DNA of 64,000 bases from Cytobacillus sp. FSL H8-0458 (GTDB lineage Bacteria; Bacillota; Bacilli; Bacillales; Cytobacillaceae). Positions within the stretch are counted from its first letter, which is position 1. Each line of letters starts with the position of its first letter. The stretch lies in contig NZ_JBBOBR010000001.1 of NCBI RefSeq assembly GCF_038002165.1, positions 3,945,001 to 4,009,000 on the forward strand, given 5' to 3'. Positions 17,272-25,964 of the stretch are shown here, piece after piece. The translations under genes and the position numbers were made by a program. The notes beneath the pieces were generated by a model. It ran no database searches and was not told the DNA's origin. It worked only from the letters and a program-made list of their open reading frames with translations.

Positions 17272-18750
17272 TTATCTATAGCTGTTGCTGTTTGAACGGT
17301 TGTTATTGTGGCTTGGACGTTTTCCAGTGTGGCCTTGGCGGGATTTGTATGATCCTTTTTGGCCGCCCTGTCTGCCTCTTCCATTGTATCCTCCGCGGCT
17401 GCGGTCATTTGGCTTTCTGTCGCGCTTAGATGGAAGCGGCTTTTCCTCTGTTAATTTAACAGGCGTAGTATCCGGTTCCTTTGTCAGCATCTTCAGCACT
17501 GCCTGAACAACTGTTGAAGCGTCCTTTTGTGCCAGAAGCTCATCTGCCGCTTCTTTATAGCTTTCAAGATTGTTTTCCTCGATGGTTTGCATGATTTTTT
17601 CCATTACAGCTTTTTGCTGGCCTTCAAGCGCCTCATCCAGTGTTGGAGCATCCATGCGTTCCATTTTTTTCTTGGTTGTACGTTCCACGACATGCAGGTA
17701 CGATTTCTCGCGCGGATTGATGAATGTCATCGCAACACCCGTTTTTCCAGCACGTCCAGTACGGCCGATGCGGTGAACATAGCTTTCAGGGTCCTGAGGA
17801 ATGTCAAAATTGTATACATGCGTGACGCCGGAAATGTCCAATCCGCGCGCCGCAACATCTGTTGCCACAAGGACGTCAATGCTTCCCTCTTTGAACTTCC
17901 TGAGAACAGAAATCCGTTTAGCCTGGCTTAAGTCACCATGGATTCCTTCAGCCATGTATCCGCGAAGATTTAAGGCTTCAGCCAGTTCATCAACACGGCG
18001 CTTTGTACGTCCGAATACGATCGCCAATTCCGGTGATTGAATATCCAGAAGTCTTGTCAGCACATCAAATTTATTTTTTTCATGAACTTCAACATAGAAT
18101 TGTTCAATAGATGAAACAGTCATTTCCTTAGCTTTTACGCGGACAATCTGTGGGTCCTTCATAAAGCGTTCTGCCATTCTGCGGATTGGCGCAGGCATTG
18201 TAGCAGAGAAGAGCAGTGTTTGGCGCTCTTCAGGAATTTGAGCAAGAATCGCTTCAATATCGTCAATGAATCCCATGTTAAGCATTTCATCCGCTTCGTC
18301 AAGGATGGCCGTATGGACATGGTCCAAACGCAAAGTTTTGCGGTTGATGTGGTCCAGAATACGTCCCGGCGTTCCCACAATGATATGTGGTTTGTTCTTT
18401 AAAGCGCGGATTTGGCGGTTAATATCCTGGCCTCCATAAATGGAAAGGACTTTCGTTCTTTTTCCGTAGCCGATTTTATACAGTTCTTCCGATACTTGAA
18501 TCGCCAGCTCACGTGTTGGGGCAATAACAATTCCCTGAATAAAATCTTTCGTGTTATCGATTTTATCGATCATCGGGATTCCGAATGCAGCCGTTTTTCC
18601 TGTTCCTGTCTGCGCCTGCCCGATCAGGTCTTTATTCTCCAAACTTAACGGAATGGTCTGTGTCTGAATAGGAGTCGCTTCTTCAAATCCCATTCGTTTC
18701 AGTGATTTCATTGTCTCCGGGCTAATGCCCAAGTCTTGAAACTTTGTCAA
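17272..18750 (-). CDS. cshA: DEAD-box ATP-dependent RNA helicase CshA
   Basis: About 492 residues. Q motif [10 protein letters not shown], motif I AQTGTGKT, motif II DEAD ([12 protein letters not shown]), motif III SAT and motif [13 protein letters not shown] are all present, followed by a basic, Gly/Arg/Asn-rich RNA-binding tail. CshA acts in mRNA turnover and ribosome assembly and is the main such helicase in bacilli. TTG 18750 is the likely start: AAGGAG lies 10 nt upstream and the N-terminus MTKFQDL fits the family; ATG 18759 is too near the ribosome binding site. Confidence 0.94.
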   Translation of the reverse strand: MTKFQDLGISPETMKSLKRMGFEEATPIQTQTIPLSLENKDLIGQAQTGTGKTAAFGIPMIDKIDNTKDFIQGIVIAPTRELAIQVSEELYKIGYGKRTKVLSIYGGQDINRQIRALKNKPHIIVGTPGRILDHINRKTLRLDHVHTAILDEADEMLNMGFIDDIEAILAQIPEERQTLLFSATMPAPIRRMAERFMKDPQIVRVKAKEMTVSSIEQFYVEVHEKNKFDVLTRLLDIQSPELAIVFGRTKRRVDELAEALNLRGYMAEGIHGDLSQAKRISVLRKFKEGSIDVLVATDVAARGLDISGVTHVYNFDIPQDPESYVHRIGRTGRAGKTGVAMTFINPREKSYLHVVERTTKKKMERMDAPTLDEALEGQQKAVMEKIMQTIEENNLESYKEAADELLAQKDASTVVQAVLKMLTKEPDTTPVKLTEEKPLPSKRDRKPNDRSRGGYNGRGRQGGQKGSYKSRQGHTGKRPSHNNNRSNSNSYR

Positions 18751-18821
18751 TGTATTCATTCTCCTTCTAATCATAGAAAAATTTTGTCCCTGCAAACCTG
18801 CAGGCAGGAGTTCTCCTGAAA

Positions 18822-18991
18822 AATTGGCCTATGAGTCACTCTTCCGGACGATTATAAGAAATGTTATGGCACCCTGTAAGGAGCCTATTTACCGGCGTAC
18901 CCGGCATCTAGATGCTGTAACTTCTCATTTTTATAAAAAGTGCGGTTATGTTTCGTTAAGAAGAGTCCCACTCACTATGAAACCCGCTTGA
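18822..18991 (+). pseudogene. Possible remnant of a GNAT acetyltransferase C-terminus
   Basis: An open plus-strand frame without a start codon or ribosome binding site ends ...HFYKKCGYVSLRRVPLTMKP and stop TGA at 18989-18991. FYKKCGY resembles the final conserved strand of GNAT acetyltransferases. The upstream part shows no recognisable acetyl-CoA motif. It lies in the 500-bp gap before cshA; the rest of that gap (to 19252) contains only small inverted repeats, at 19088-19113 (GAAGTAT/ATACTTC) and 19131-19154 (GACATTCTCC/GGAGTATGTC). The reading may be chance. Confidence 0.22.
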
Positions 18992-19252
18992 GGAAAGGAT
19001 GAGGGTAAATTCTATCCAAATTGTTCACGGACAATCAGGTCTCTTAAGATAAGTGCATTTAAGCACTCATCTATTTATGGCCTTACTGAAGTATGCTTTT
19101 TCAGCAATACTTCTGTATTTAATGAAAAAAGACATTCTCCTGCTGGAGTATGTCCGGGTTCTCAAAAGAAGTTCCTGTTGGCACTTTGGTGTTTATATTA
19201 CCATTTTCAAGTAAGCATTGCAAACGTGAAGGCTGGCTGAAAACCTTATCAT

Positions 19253-19945
19253 TCAGGCTTTTTTTTGCAGAAAGCCAAGGATTTCCTTAAAGAGGCGGTC
19301 CCCTTCCCCGCAATGGCAGATAAGATGCTTTGAGTCTTTTATAAAAATTAATTTTTTGGCCGATGAACCAATATTATTATATAAATATCTGGCACTTCTC
19401 GGAGGCACAACTCCATCACTTTCACCCTGCGCAATTAATGTCGGCACTGTAATCTGATTTAAAATAGGCCTGATAGAAGCCACAAGCCTGCGGAATTGAA
19501 GTGTTGCCGTAATCGGTGTCGCACTAATTTTCCGCTTATATCTGACGAACATTTCATTGTCAGCCAGGTTCCCTCTGAAAGCATCTCTTACCATCTCTTT
19601 AATATCGAAGAATAGCTGCTTCGGGTTTACATAATAGGCAGCAGCACTGAGCAGAACCAATTTATCTACAGGGTAATGAACAGTTAAATAGCTGGCGATC
19701 AGGCCGCCCATTGAAAAACCGATGACATATACTTTCTCACAGCGGCTTATCAGCCTCTTCAGCTCTTCCTCTGCATGCTCAATCCACTTGTTGTAGGCGA
19801 TTCCTTTAAGCTTTAACTCATCACCATGACCCGGCAATGTCGGCACGGAAATCTCCCAGTCTGTATGCTCTTTTAAATACTCTGCCAAAGGTTCTACTTC
19901 AAATGGAGCTCCTGTAAAACCATGTATGCACATGCAGCCAATCAT
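19253..19945 (-). CDS. Alpha/beta-hydrolase, carboxylesterase-like (Est30/YvaK type)
   Basis: A 230-residue hydrolase. The oxyanion-hole motif HGFTGAP near 8-14, the nucleophile elbow GFSMGG near 75-80, and acid and histidine in QGESDGVVP near 176-184 and DSKHLICH near 204-211 complete the triad. It is close in size and motifs to the Geobacillus thermophilic esterase Est30, which cleaves short acyl esters. No signal peptide, so cytoplasmic. Substrate unknown. Single gene. Confidence 0.85.
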   Translation of the reverse strand: MIGCMCIHGFTGAPFEVEPLAEYLKEHTDWEISVPTLPGHGDELKLKGIAYNKWIEHAEEELKRLISRCEKVYVIGFSMGGLIASYLTVHYPVDKLVLLSAAAYYVNPKQLFFDIKEMVRDAFRGNLADNEMFVRYKRKISATPITATLQFRRLVASIRPILNQITVPTLIAQGESDGVVPPRSARYLYNNIGSSAKKLIFIKDSKHLICHCGEGDRLFKEILGFLQKKA

Positions 19946-20070
19946 TCACGAGTCACCGCCATTTTTTTTAAATTTAAGTACATTTTATTTTACACTTTTT
20001 CCTTTTCGCCATACTAATCAAACCTGTTGGAAAATAAAAATTACAACGGAGGAACTATTTAAGAATAACT

Positions 20071-20102
20071 TAAACCCCTGTTTCACGTGAAACAGGGGTT
20101 TA
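20071..20102. promoter_or_regulatory. parS site (ParB/Spo0J binding) inside a perfect 32-bp palindrome
   Basis: TGTTTCACGTGAAACA at 20079-20094 is a perfect match to the bacterial chromosomal parS consensus, the loading site for ParB/Spo0J and hence condensin. The symmetry continues outward (TAAACCCC and GGGGTTTA), making 32 bp of uninterrupted palindrome. As it lies between the murF stop and the esterase start, the long stem could also terminate murF transcription. parS sites cluster in the origin-proximal part of chromosomes, so the window is probably origin-proximal. Confidence 0.92.
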
Positions 20103-20216
20103 TTTCCTATAAACAGATATATACATTTACCTGTTTTTCAAAATGATATTATTGAGAATCTTCATGCTGTATCAGTCCTGCTCCCCTTCTGTTGGGGTTA
20201 AAGGGTATCTAAGATA

Positions 20217-21590
20217 TTATTGAAGAGCTGATACAACTTCTTCAAGCTTCATGCCACGGGATGCCTTGAACAGCACAATGGTTTCCTGGTCTACATGTTT
20301 CTTCAGTTCTTGGATCAGATCCTGTTTGTCAGTAAAGGCTTCCACCCGTTCATGAGGCAGGACTTCCTTCGCCCCCTTGGCGATAAATTCGCCAAGCTTG
20401 CCGAAAGTAAACACGTAATCAACCTTTTTTGCATCCACAGATTTTCCGATGGAATAATGGAAATCCTCTTCCTGAGGGCCAAGCTCCAGCATATCGCCAA
20501 GAACGAGAACTTTCTTTTTATAGCCAGGCAGATTGGCGACCAGTTCAATGGCTGCATTCATGGATGTCGGACTTGCATTATAGGCATCATTAATGATCTT
20601 CTCACCCATTTTTCCCTCGAGAAGCTCCATTCTCATATTCGTCAGCTTTAAGCTTGTAAAGCCTTCGTTCATCTTTTCGTACGGAACGCCGAAATGAGTT
20701 GCTGCAATCATCGCTGCCAGGGCATTGAGAACATTATGGGTGCCCAGCACAGGCAGATAAAATTTCTCGCTGGATCCATTGATCTCAAACGTGCTGCCGC
20801 TGTCATTCTGCTTGATATCCACCGGATACACATCGTTTTTCCCGGTTCTCCCAAAGGTTCTTAATGCAGCCGAACCATTGTAGGTTTTCAGCTTTTCGTC
20901 AAGAAGAGGCTCATCACCGTAATAAATAACCAGGCCATTTTCCTGAAGGCCATTTATGATCTCCAGCTTCGCTTCTGCAATTCCTTCTCTGGAACCTAAA
21001 TCCTGCAGATGGGATTCGCCTATATTCGTAATGATCACGGCGTCCGGACGGGCAAGCTTCGTAAGAAAATCGATTTCTCCCCTTCCGCTCATTCCCATTT
21101 CCAGTACGGCGATCTCCGTATCTTCCTCAAGTGCCAGAATGGTTAAGGGCAGACCGATATGGTTGTTATAGTTGCCTTCCGTTTTTTGAACCTTATAGTT
21201 TAGTGACAGAAGGTTTGCGGTCATATCCTTGGTCGTTGTTTTGCCGTTGCTTCCTGTAATCCCTAAGACCTTTACCTTTAATTCATCACGATAGCTTCTC
21301 GCCAATTCCTGAAGAGCCGTCAGTGTATCTTCAACAATCAGGATTGGAAGATGCAGTGGAGGATTGGGAACATCCCTTTGCCAAAAGGCCGCGGCTGCCC
21401 CCTTTTCAATGGCATCTTCTACAAATCGGTGGCCATCCGAATTTTCCCCTTTGAAAGGAACAAATAAATTGCCCTTCCCGATTTTTCTGGAGTCAATGCT
21501 GACGCCCTGTATGGACGTATCATTAAAAGAAGATACGTCATTATCTACTTTAATCATCTGTGTAATTTCTTGAAGTGTTTTTTTAATCAT
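20217..21590 (-). CDS. murF: UDP-MurNAc-tripeptide:D-Ala-D-Ala ligase MurF
   Basis: A 457-residue Mur ligase that adds D-Ala-D-Ala to the muropeptide precursor in the cytoplasm. An N-terminal MurF-specific domain precedes the ATP loop GITGSNGKTTTKDM near 111-124; a central EMGMSGRGEI near 161-170 and NDAYNASPTSM near 334-344 follow. ATG 21590 with GGAGG 6 nt upstream is clear; the longer ORF upstream has no such site. It stands 117 bp behind ddl, whose product is one of its substrates' makers. Confidence 0.96.
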   Translation of the reverse strand: MIKKTLQEITQMIKVDNDVSSFNDTSIQGVSIDSRKIGKGNLFVPFKGENSDGHRFVEDAIEKGAAAAFWQRDVPNPPLHLPILIVEDTLTALQELARSYRDELKVKVLGITGSNGKTTTKDMTANLLSLNYKVQKTEGNYNNHIGLPLTILALEEDTEIAVLEMGMSGRGEIDFLTKLARPDAVIITNIGESHLQDLGSREGIAEAKLEIINGLQENGLVIYYGDEPLLDEKLKTYNGSAALRTFGRTGKNDVYPVDIKQNDSGSTFEINGSSEKFYLPVLGTHNVLNALAAMIAATHFGVPYEKMNEGFTSLKLTNMRMELLEGKMGEKIINDAYNASPTSMNAAIELVANLPGYKKKVLVLGDMLELGPQEEDFHYSIGKSVDAKKVDYVFTFGKLGEFIAKGAKEVLPHERVEAFTDKQDLIQELKKHVDQETIVLFKASRGMKLEEVVSALQ

Positions 21591-21707
21591 ATGGCGCCTC
21601 CTATTGGGCAAAATCAAAAGACAGCAGAGAATCCTGATTTTGCCAATTATGTATGAACAAAAGGAACACGACAAAAATGCCGTGTTTCCTTTAACAGTTA
21701 TGCCCTT

Positions 21708-22784
21708 TTACATGGTGTGTTTGATGCTTTGTTTCTCAGCATGACGTTCGATGGCCAGATTGACAAGCTTTTCAATCAGCTGAGGATATTCCACTCCCGT
21801 ATGCTTCCACAGAAGCGGGAACATGCTGAAAGGTGTAAAGCCCGGCATGGTATTGACTTCATTAATGTATAGCTTACCCTCTCTTGTTAAGAAGAAATCA
21901 GCCCGGACAAGACCTGAACAGTCAAGGGCTTTAAATGCCTTAATGGCCATGTCCCTCAGTTCATTGTACTCATTTTCGGAAATTTCAGCAGGAATGATTA
22001 ATGCTGTGTCTCCATCCTCATATTTCGCTTTATAGTCATAGAATTCAACCTTCGGCACAATTTCACCGGCAACAGAGCATTCCGGATTATCATTGCCCAG
22101 CACGCCAGCTTCAATTTCTCTTGCAGTGACACCTTCTTCGATAATGATTTTACGGTCAAATTGGAAAGCTTCTTTAAATGCTCCCTCAAGCTCTGAGCGG
22201 TTCATGCACTTGCTGATGCCCACACTGGAACCCAGGTTGGCCGGTTTTACGAAACACGGGTAGCCGAGTTCTTTTTCCACTTTTTCATACGCTGCCTCTG
22301 TTTCATTTTCCCACTCACTGCGAATAAACCAGACATACTTCACCTGCGGCAGGCCTGCCTGTGCAAATATATTCTTCATGATGACCTTATCCATGCCCGC
22401 TGATGAAGCCAATACTCCATTCCCCACATATGGCAGGTTTAAGAGCTCAAGCAGCCCCTGAACTGTGCCGTCTTCCCCGTTCGGACCGTGAAGCAGCGGG
22501 AAGATGACATCAAATGGGCCTTTCTCCTGAGCATCCTGGAAAAGGGTCGGTGCCAACGCTGTTGGAGGAAGTGCTTCCCCCTGGGAGAATTCCAGCTCTT
22601 TTACATTGGAAACAGGACCTTGCAATTGAGGCCCCTTCACCCATCGGCCTTCTTCAGATATATAAATAGGATGAATTTCAAATTTCTCTAAATCCAATGC
22701 TTTAATGACAGCCATTGCAGTCTGCATAGAAACTTTATGCTCTGCAGATTTCCCGCCGTATAAAAGGCCAACCTTTGTTTTCAT
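21708..22784 (-). CDS. ddl: D-alanine--D-alanine ligase
   Basis: A 358-residue ATP-grasp enzyme joining two D-Ala. [16 protein letters not shown] at the start, [14 protein letters not shown] near 97-110, [14 protein letters not shown] near 184-197 and [17 protein letters not shown] near 309-325 are family signatures. Start ATG 22784 with GGAGG 8 nt upstream. Forms a wall-precursor pair with murF downstream, and alr nearby supplies D-Ala. Confidence 0.96.
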   Translation of the reverse strand: MKTKVGLLYGGKSAEHKVSMQTAMAVIKALDLEKFEIHPIYISEEGRWVKGPQLQGPVSNVKELEFSQGEALPPTALAPTLFQDAQEKGPFDVIFPLLHGPNGEDGTVQGLLELLNLPYVGNGVLASSAGMDKVIMKNIFAQAGLPQVKYVWFIRSEWENETEAAYEKVEKELGYPCFVKPANLGSSVGISKCMNRSELEGAFKEAFQFDRKIIIEEGVTAREIEAGVLGNDNPECSVAGEIVPKVEFYDYKAKYEDGDTALIIPAEISENEYNELRDMAIKAFKALDCSGLVRADFFLTREGKLYINEVNTMPGFTPFSMFPLLWKHTGVEYPQLIEKLVNLAIERHAEKQSIKHTM

Positions 22785-23038
22785 AAAAAGAACCTCCAAT
22801 ATTCAATCATGGACTAACCGGCTTCTAATGCCGCTTTTGTTTTTCTTAAGCTGATTTATATGTTCATTCAAGCTACTCTATATTGTAACACTTTCACATT
22901 TAAGATAGGGAGTGATTACCTGTTCAATTCTTCAGGAATTTTTTTCTGCACATACGCCCATATTTCTATATGTATGACAGAGCACTGAAAAAGGAAACTT
23001 CAACAAAATAATTTCCTTTTCTGGGATTAATTATTTCA

Positions 23039-23052
23039 GGAAAACGTTTACC
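23039..23052. promoter_or_regulatory. Candidate CcpA cre-like site
   Basis: GGAAAACGTTTACC matches TGNAANCGNWNNCW at all but the two outermost positions. It lies about 80 bp upstream of the symporter promoter, in the 418-bp gap 22785-23202 that otherwise shows only AT-rich sequence. Carbon regulation would suit a dicarboxylate carrier, but one imperfect site is weak evidence. Confidence 0.3.
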
Positions 23053-23130
23053 TGCCTTCCATAGTGCAATACCCTTAATCTACTAGTAATAATCAGAGTT
23101 TTTTTATTATTAAAACAAAAGTTTTAGCTA

Positions 23131-23159
23131 TTAACTTTTACAGCAAAACAGGATATAAT
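23131..23159 (+). promoter_or_regulatory. Putative sigma-A promoter of the symporter gene
   Basis: TTAACT (23131-23136), 17 nt and TATAAT (23154-23159), about 30 nt before an AGGAGG ribosome binding site. Confidence 0.6.
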
Positions 23160-23202
23160 CCTCCTATCAAAAACAATTGTATTCTTTAGGAGGACAAAAA
23201 AC

Positions 23203-24393
23203 ATGAAGTTCGGTTTGCTTCCCAGAATTATTGCAGCTATTGCATTGGGTATTTTAATAGGTTCTTTTTCTCCCCAATGGCTTATTCAGCTATTTGCTAC
23301 TTTTAATGGTCTGTTCGGAAACTTTCTTGGTTTCGCGATTCCGTTAATTATTATCGGATTCATAGCGCCAGGAATCGGCAGCATGGGGAAAGGCGCAGGG
23401 AAACTGCTTGGGATTACAACCGGTTTTGCTTATGCTTCTACGATAACTGCCGGTTTAGTCGCCTATTTTTCTGCGACAGTGTTATATCCTGTCCTATTAA
23501 AAAACCAAAGCTTCAAAGAGTTTGAGAATCCTGAGGATGCTTTGCTTTCACCCTTTTTCCAGGTGGACATGCCTCCGGTAATGGGTGTCATGACGGCACT
23601 GCTGATTTCATTCACTCTAGGTCTGGGATTGGCTGCGATTAAAGGGAACACTCTGCAAAATGCGATGAATGATTTCCGTGATATTATTGAAAAACTTATT
23701 GAAAAGGTCATTATTCCTTTGCTTCCCGTCCATATTTTCGGGATCTTCGCCAATATGACGCAGGGCGGACAGGTTGGCGCCATTATTTCTGTATTTGCTA
23801 AAGTATTTGTCATGATTATTGCTCTTCATCTTTTATTTTTACTGCTTCAATATTCAGCGGCAGGCAGCCTGATGAAAGCCAATCCGCTAAGACTTATGAA
23901 AAATATGATGCCTGCTTACTTTACGGCGCTTGGAACCCAGTCATCCGCATCCACGATTCCTGTAACGCTTAAACAGGTTAAAAAGCTTGGTGCACGCGAA
24001 AAAGTTGCGGATTTCTCTGTACCATTACTGGCAACGATTCATCTTTCCGGAAGCACAATAACCATTGTGAGCTGTGCGATCGCCGTAATGATGCTGCAGG
24101 GTCAAACCACATCATTTGCAGAAATCCTGCCATTCATATTAATGCTTGGAATCACAATGATCGCGGCTCCAGGTGTACCTGGAGGAGCTGTCATGGCCGC
24201 ATTGGGTCTGCTTGAAAGCATGCTCGGATTCAACGAAACCATGCTTGCGCTAATGATTGCCCTATACCTTGCCCAGGATAGCTTCGGAACTGCGTGCAAT
24301 GTAACTGGTGACGGTGCATTGACCCTGTTGTCTGATAAGGCAAGCGGCAAAGAGAAGAAGCTCAAGCCTCAAACGGCTGTGAAAGCTGGCTGA
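23203..24393 (+). CDS. Dicarboxylate/amino acid:cation symporter (DAACS family)
   Basis: A 396-residue polytopic membrane protein. The sequence has the DAACS/GltPh plan: FAIPLIIIGFIAPGIGSMGKG near 45-65, ALGTQSSASTIPVTL near 243-257 (serine-rich hairpin) and a C-terminal region with APGVPGGAVMAAL near 322-334 and DSFGTACNVTGDGA near 362-375, which in relatives binds substrate and sodium. It is short for the family and resembles the SstT/YhcL-like branch. Substrate cannot be assigned from sequence alone. Single gene with its own promoter and terminator. Confidence 0.88.
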   Translation: MKFGLLPRIIAAIALGILIGSFSPQWLIQLFATFNGLFGNFLGFAIPLIIIGFIAPGIGSMGKGAGKLLGITTGFAYASTITAGLVAYFSATVLYPVLLKNQSFKEFENPEDALLSPFFQVDMPPVMGVMTALLISFTLGLGLAAIKGNTLQNAMNDFRDIIEKLIEKVIIPLLPVHIFGIFANMTQGGQVGAIISVFAKVFVMIIALHLLFLLLQYSAAGSLMKANPLRLMKNMMPAYFTALGTQSSASTIPVTLKQVKKLGAREKVADFSVPLLATIHLSGSTITIVSCAIAVMMLQGQTTSFAEILPFILMLGITMIAAPGVPGGAVMAALGLLESMLGFNETMLALMIALYLAQDSFGTACNVTGDGALTLLSDKASGKEKKLKPQTAVKAG

Positions 24394-24400
24394 TTGAAAA

Positions 24401-24428
24401 AAGATGTCCCTGTTGGGGCATCTTTTTT
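24401..24428 (+). terminator. Terminator of the symporter gene
   Basis: GATGTCCC, TGTT and GGGGCATC form an 8-bp stem (one T-G) followed by TTTTTTTA, starting 7 nt behind the stop codon. Confidence 0.9.
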
Positions 24429-24441
24429 TATTTTCAATGAC

Positions 24442-24472
24442 AAAAAACGCCACAGTCCAAGCAGACTGTGGC
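24442..24472 (-). terminator. Minus-strand terminator beyond the intron relic
   Basis: On the minus strand GCCACAGTC, a 6-nt loop and GACTGTGGC form a perfect 9-bp stem followed by GTTTTTTG. No minus-strand protein gene ends here, so it would stop read-through from the glyoxalase gene and the intron relic. Confidence 0.85.
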
Positions 24473-24473
24473 A

Positions 24474-24703
24474 GTGAATTACAATTGTTTAATGGCCCGA
24501 TAGGTTTGCGCCGTCTTTACGGTGAACCCCTAAACGGTTAATCAAATTCGAGCTTGATGCGTTTAATCCAGTCAGGCGGACTAAAGTTCCATGATCTCGA
24601 GGTTTCAGCACTATTTATCTATCGCAGCGACACCTGAGTCATCCCAGACATGCGCCTGTGTAGTGGACTTTCACCACCTAGATAGTTGCCATGCCTGGCA
24701 CAC
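24474..24703 (-). mobile_element. Truncated group IIC intron relic (5' domain I fragment)
   Basis: The minus strand begins GTGTGCCAGGCATGG and continues with AGGTGGTGAAAGTCCACTAC, which strongly resembles the 5' end of bacterial class C introns such as that of Oceanobacillus iheyensis (compared from memory). It starts 2 nt after the T run of the terminator at 24706-24733, and class C introns characteristically insert directly behind terminator hairpins. No reverse transcriptase ORF and no recognisable domain V are present in the 230 nt, so it is dead. The downstream limit is approximate. Confidence 0.7.
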
Positions 24704-24705
24704 AC

Positions 24706-24733
24706 AAAAAAAATGACCCTGAAACAGAGTCAT
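24706..24733 (-). terminator. Terminator of the glyoxalase gene
   Basis: ATGACTCTG, TTT, CAGGGTCAT then eight T on the minus strand, 4 nt after the stop codon. The intron relic begins at the end of the T run. Confidence 0.9.
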
Positions 24734-24736
24734 CTA

Positions 24737-25129
24737 TTATCCGATAGGCGAACAAATCTCAATATAATGCCCATCCGGATCTTGCACGTATGCCACTTTC
24801 TGCCCCCAAGGCTTTTCAACAGGCTCGAGCAGGACAGGCACTCCTGCAGCCTTCAGCTTTTCAACAGCCGCTTCTACCTCTTCCGTGACAAAGCCCAGCT
24901 CGAATGTCTGCTCCTTCCTCACTCCATCCGGTATCGGCAGCCCGGTGACTTCCCGTCCGCCTTCTCTCGTATTGAAGGAAAGAATGGTGCTGCCTGTATC
25001 ATACTCGATGTAAGTTCCAAATTCATTTCTCAGCTTCAGGCCCAGCAATTCACCATAAAAATGCTTCGTTCTTTCCAGGCTCTCCGCATATAAAATGACA
25101 TAACCCAGCTTCAATTCCATTACGTTCAC
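24737..25129 (-). CDS. VOC (glyoxalase/dioxygenase fold) family protein
   Basis: A 130-residue single-domain vicinal-oxygen-chelate protein: LGYVILYAESLERTKHFYGELLGLKLRNEFG at the N-terminus, and KVAYVQDPDGHYIEICSP at the C-terminus with the metal-binding glutamate. Paired beta-alpha-beta modules are complete. Such proteins include glyoxalases, antibiotic-binding proteins and dioxygenases; substrate cannot be told. Single gene between its terminator and the cobalamin cluster end. Confidence 0.85.
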   Translation of the reverse strand: MNVMELKLGYVILYAESLERTKHFYGELLGLKLRNEFGTYIEYDTGSTILSFNTREGGREVTGLPIPDGVRKEQTFELGFVTEEVEAAVEKLKAAGVPVLLEPVEKPWGQKVAYVQDPDGHYIEICSPIG

Positions 25130-25244
25130 CTCTTCAAAGTTTCTTTACATGATATGATTTCAATATAGGAGGTATTTTCTCCTTTTAGACTCTGGAATCA
25201 TTTTTAAAAGGTGCAGTAATTAGAAAGAAATTGAGCAGCTTTTT

Positions 25245-25964
25245 TCATAATTTTATATTCAATAAATGAAAATAACAGCCTGCCATCTTCCTGATCTCTT
25301 CCGATTTCTTCTCAGGAAATACCGCGATAAAGCAAGTGGATGGACCTGCTGATTTTTCCAGGTCCAATTCTGATTCAAGATTCTCAACCTCAAACTTCCT
25401 ATTGGAGAACAGCCCGTTCAGCTCGTTCAGAATGCCCTTTGAACCTATAGGAAGCGTCTTAATTTCTTCAATGGAGTTGATGATTTTAAAAAGTTTCAAG
25501 GGTGCTGCCTCCGCCTCCCTCTCAATCAGCTCCTGGCCAACCAAAGGGAAACCGATCACCGCTATCCTTGTATCATCTGTATACGTTAGGGTATCAGCGG
25601 GAAACTCTCCCTTCCTTTTGCCAAGTACAGATAAGCCTACCGCAGATTGAAGCAGGTTAAAGTTGCTTTCTGTACTGCCCGTTATTTGCAGTTCCGTAAG
25701 GCCTAATTCATCAGCCCCCTTTTTAATGCCCCGTATAAGCTGGTCCCAGGCATCATCTCCGCAGAAATTCTGAATGGCAGCAGCAAATGGCTGAGCACCT
25801 GATGACAAGCATTCCATGACAGCGACACGGAAGGAATAGTACGAAACGGTCTCGTAAGGAACCTGGACAGCATCCTGCTCTTTCTCGCCGATTGCTCCGC
25901 TGTTATCACTGGCTACCACAATGGTTTCTTCAGCATTAAAAGGGAAATTCAGGACATCCCTCAC
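25245..25964 (-). CDS. cblS: Alpha-ribazole kinase CblS (PurM/AIR-synthase-like)
   Basis: A 239-residue protein of the PurM-like fold (TIVVASDNSGAIGEKEQDAVQVPY near 14-37, ITGSTESNF near 94-102). In Geobacillus and Listeria such a gene beside an ECF substrate-binding subunit encodes alpha-ribazole kinase, which makes alpha-ribazole phosphate for the lower ligand of cobalamin. The start overlaps the cblT stop by 4 bp and the gene closes the B12 cluster. The call rests on fold plus this context; a generic ATP-binding role is the alternative. Confidence 0.78.
   Translation of the reverse strand: MRDVLNFPFNAEETIVVASDNSGAIGEKEQDAVQVPYETVSYYSFRVAVMECLSSGAQPFAAAIQNFCGDDAWDQLIRGIKKGADELGLTELQITGSTESNFNLLQSAVGLSVLGKRKGEFPADTLTYTDDTRIAVIGFPLVGQELIEREAEAAPLKLFKIINSIEEIKTLPIGSKGILNELNGLFSNRKFEVENLESELDLEKSAGPSTCFIAVFPEKKSEEIRKMAGCYFHLLNIKL

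Noticed and set aside
18411..18648. Plus-strand ORF in cshA
   Set aside because: Antisense of helicase motifs, no start signals.
24474..24703. Riboswitch upstream of a gene
   Set aside because: No minus-strand gene follows within 1.6 kb; the sequence and its location behind a terminator fit a class C intron 5' end better.
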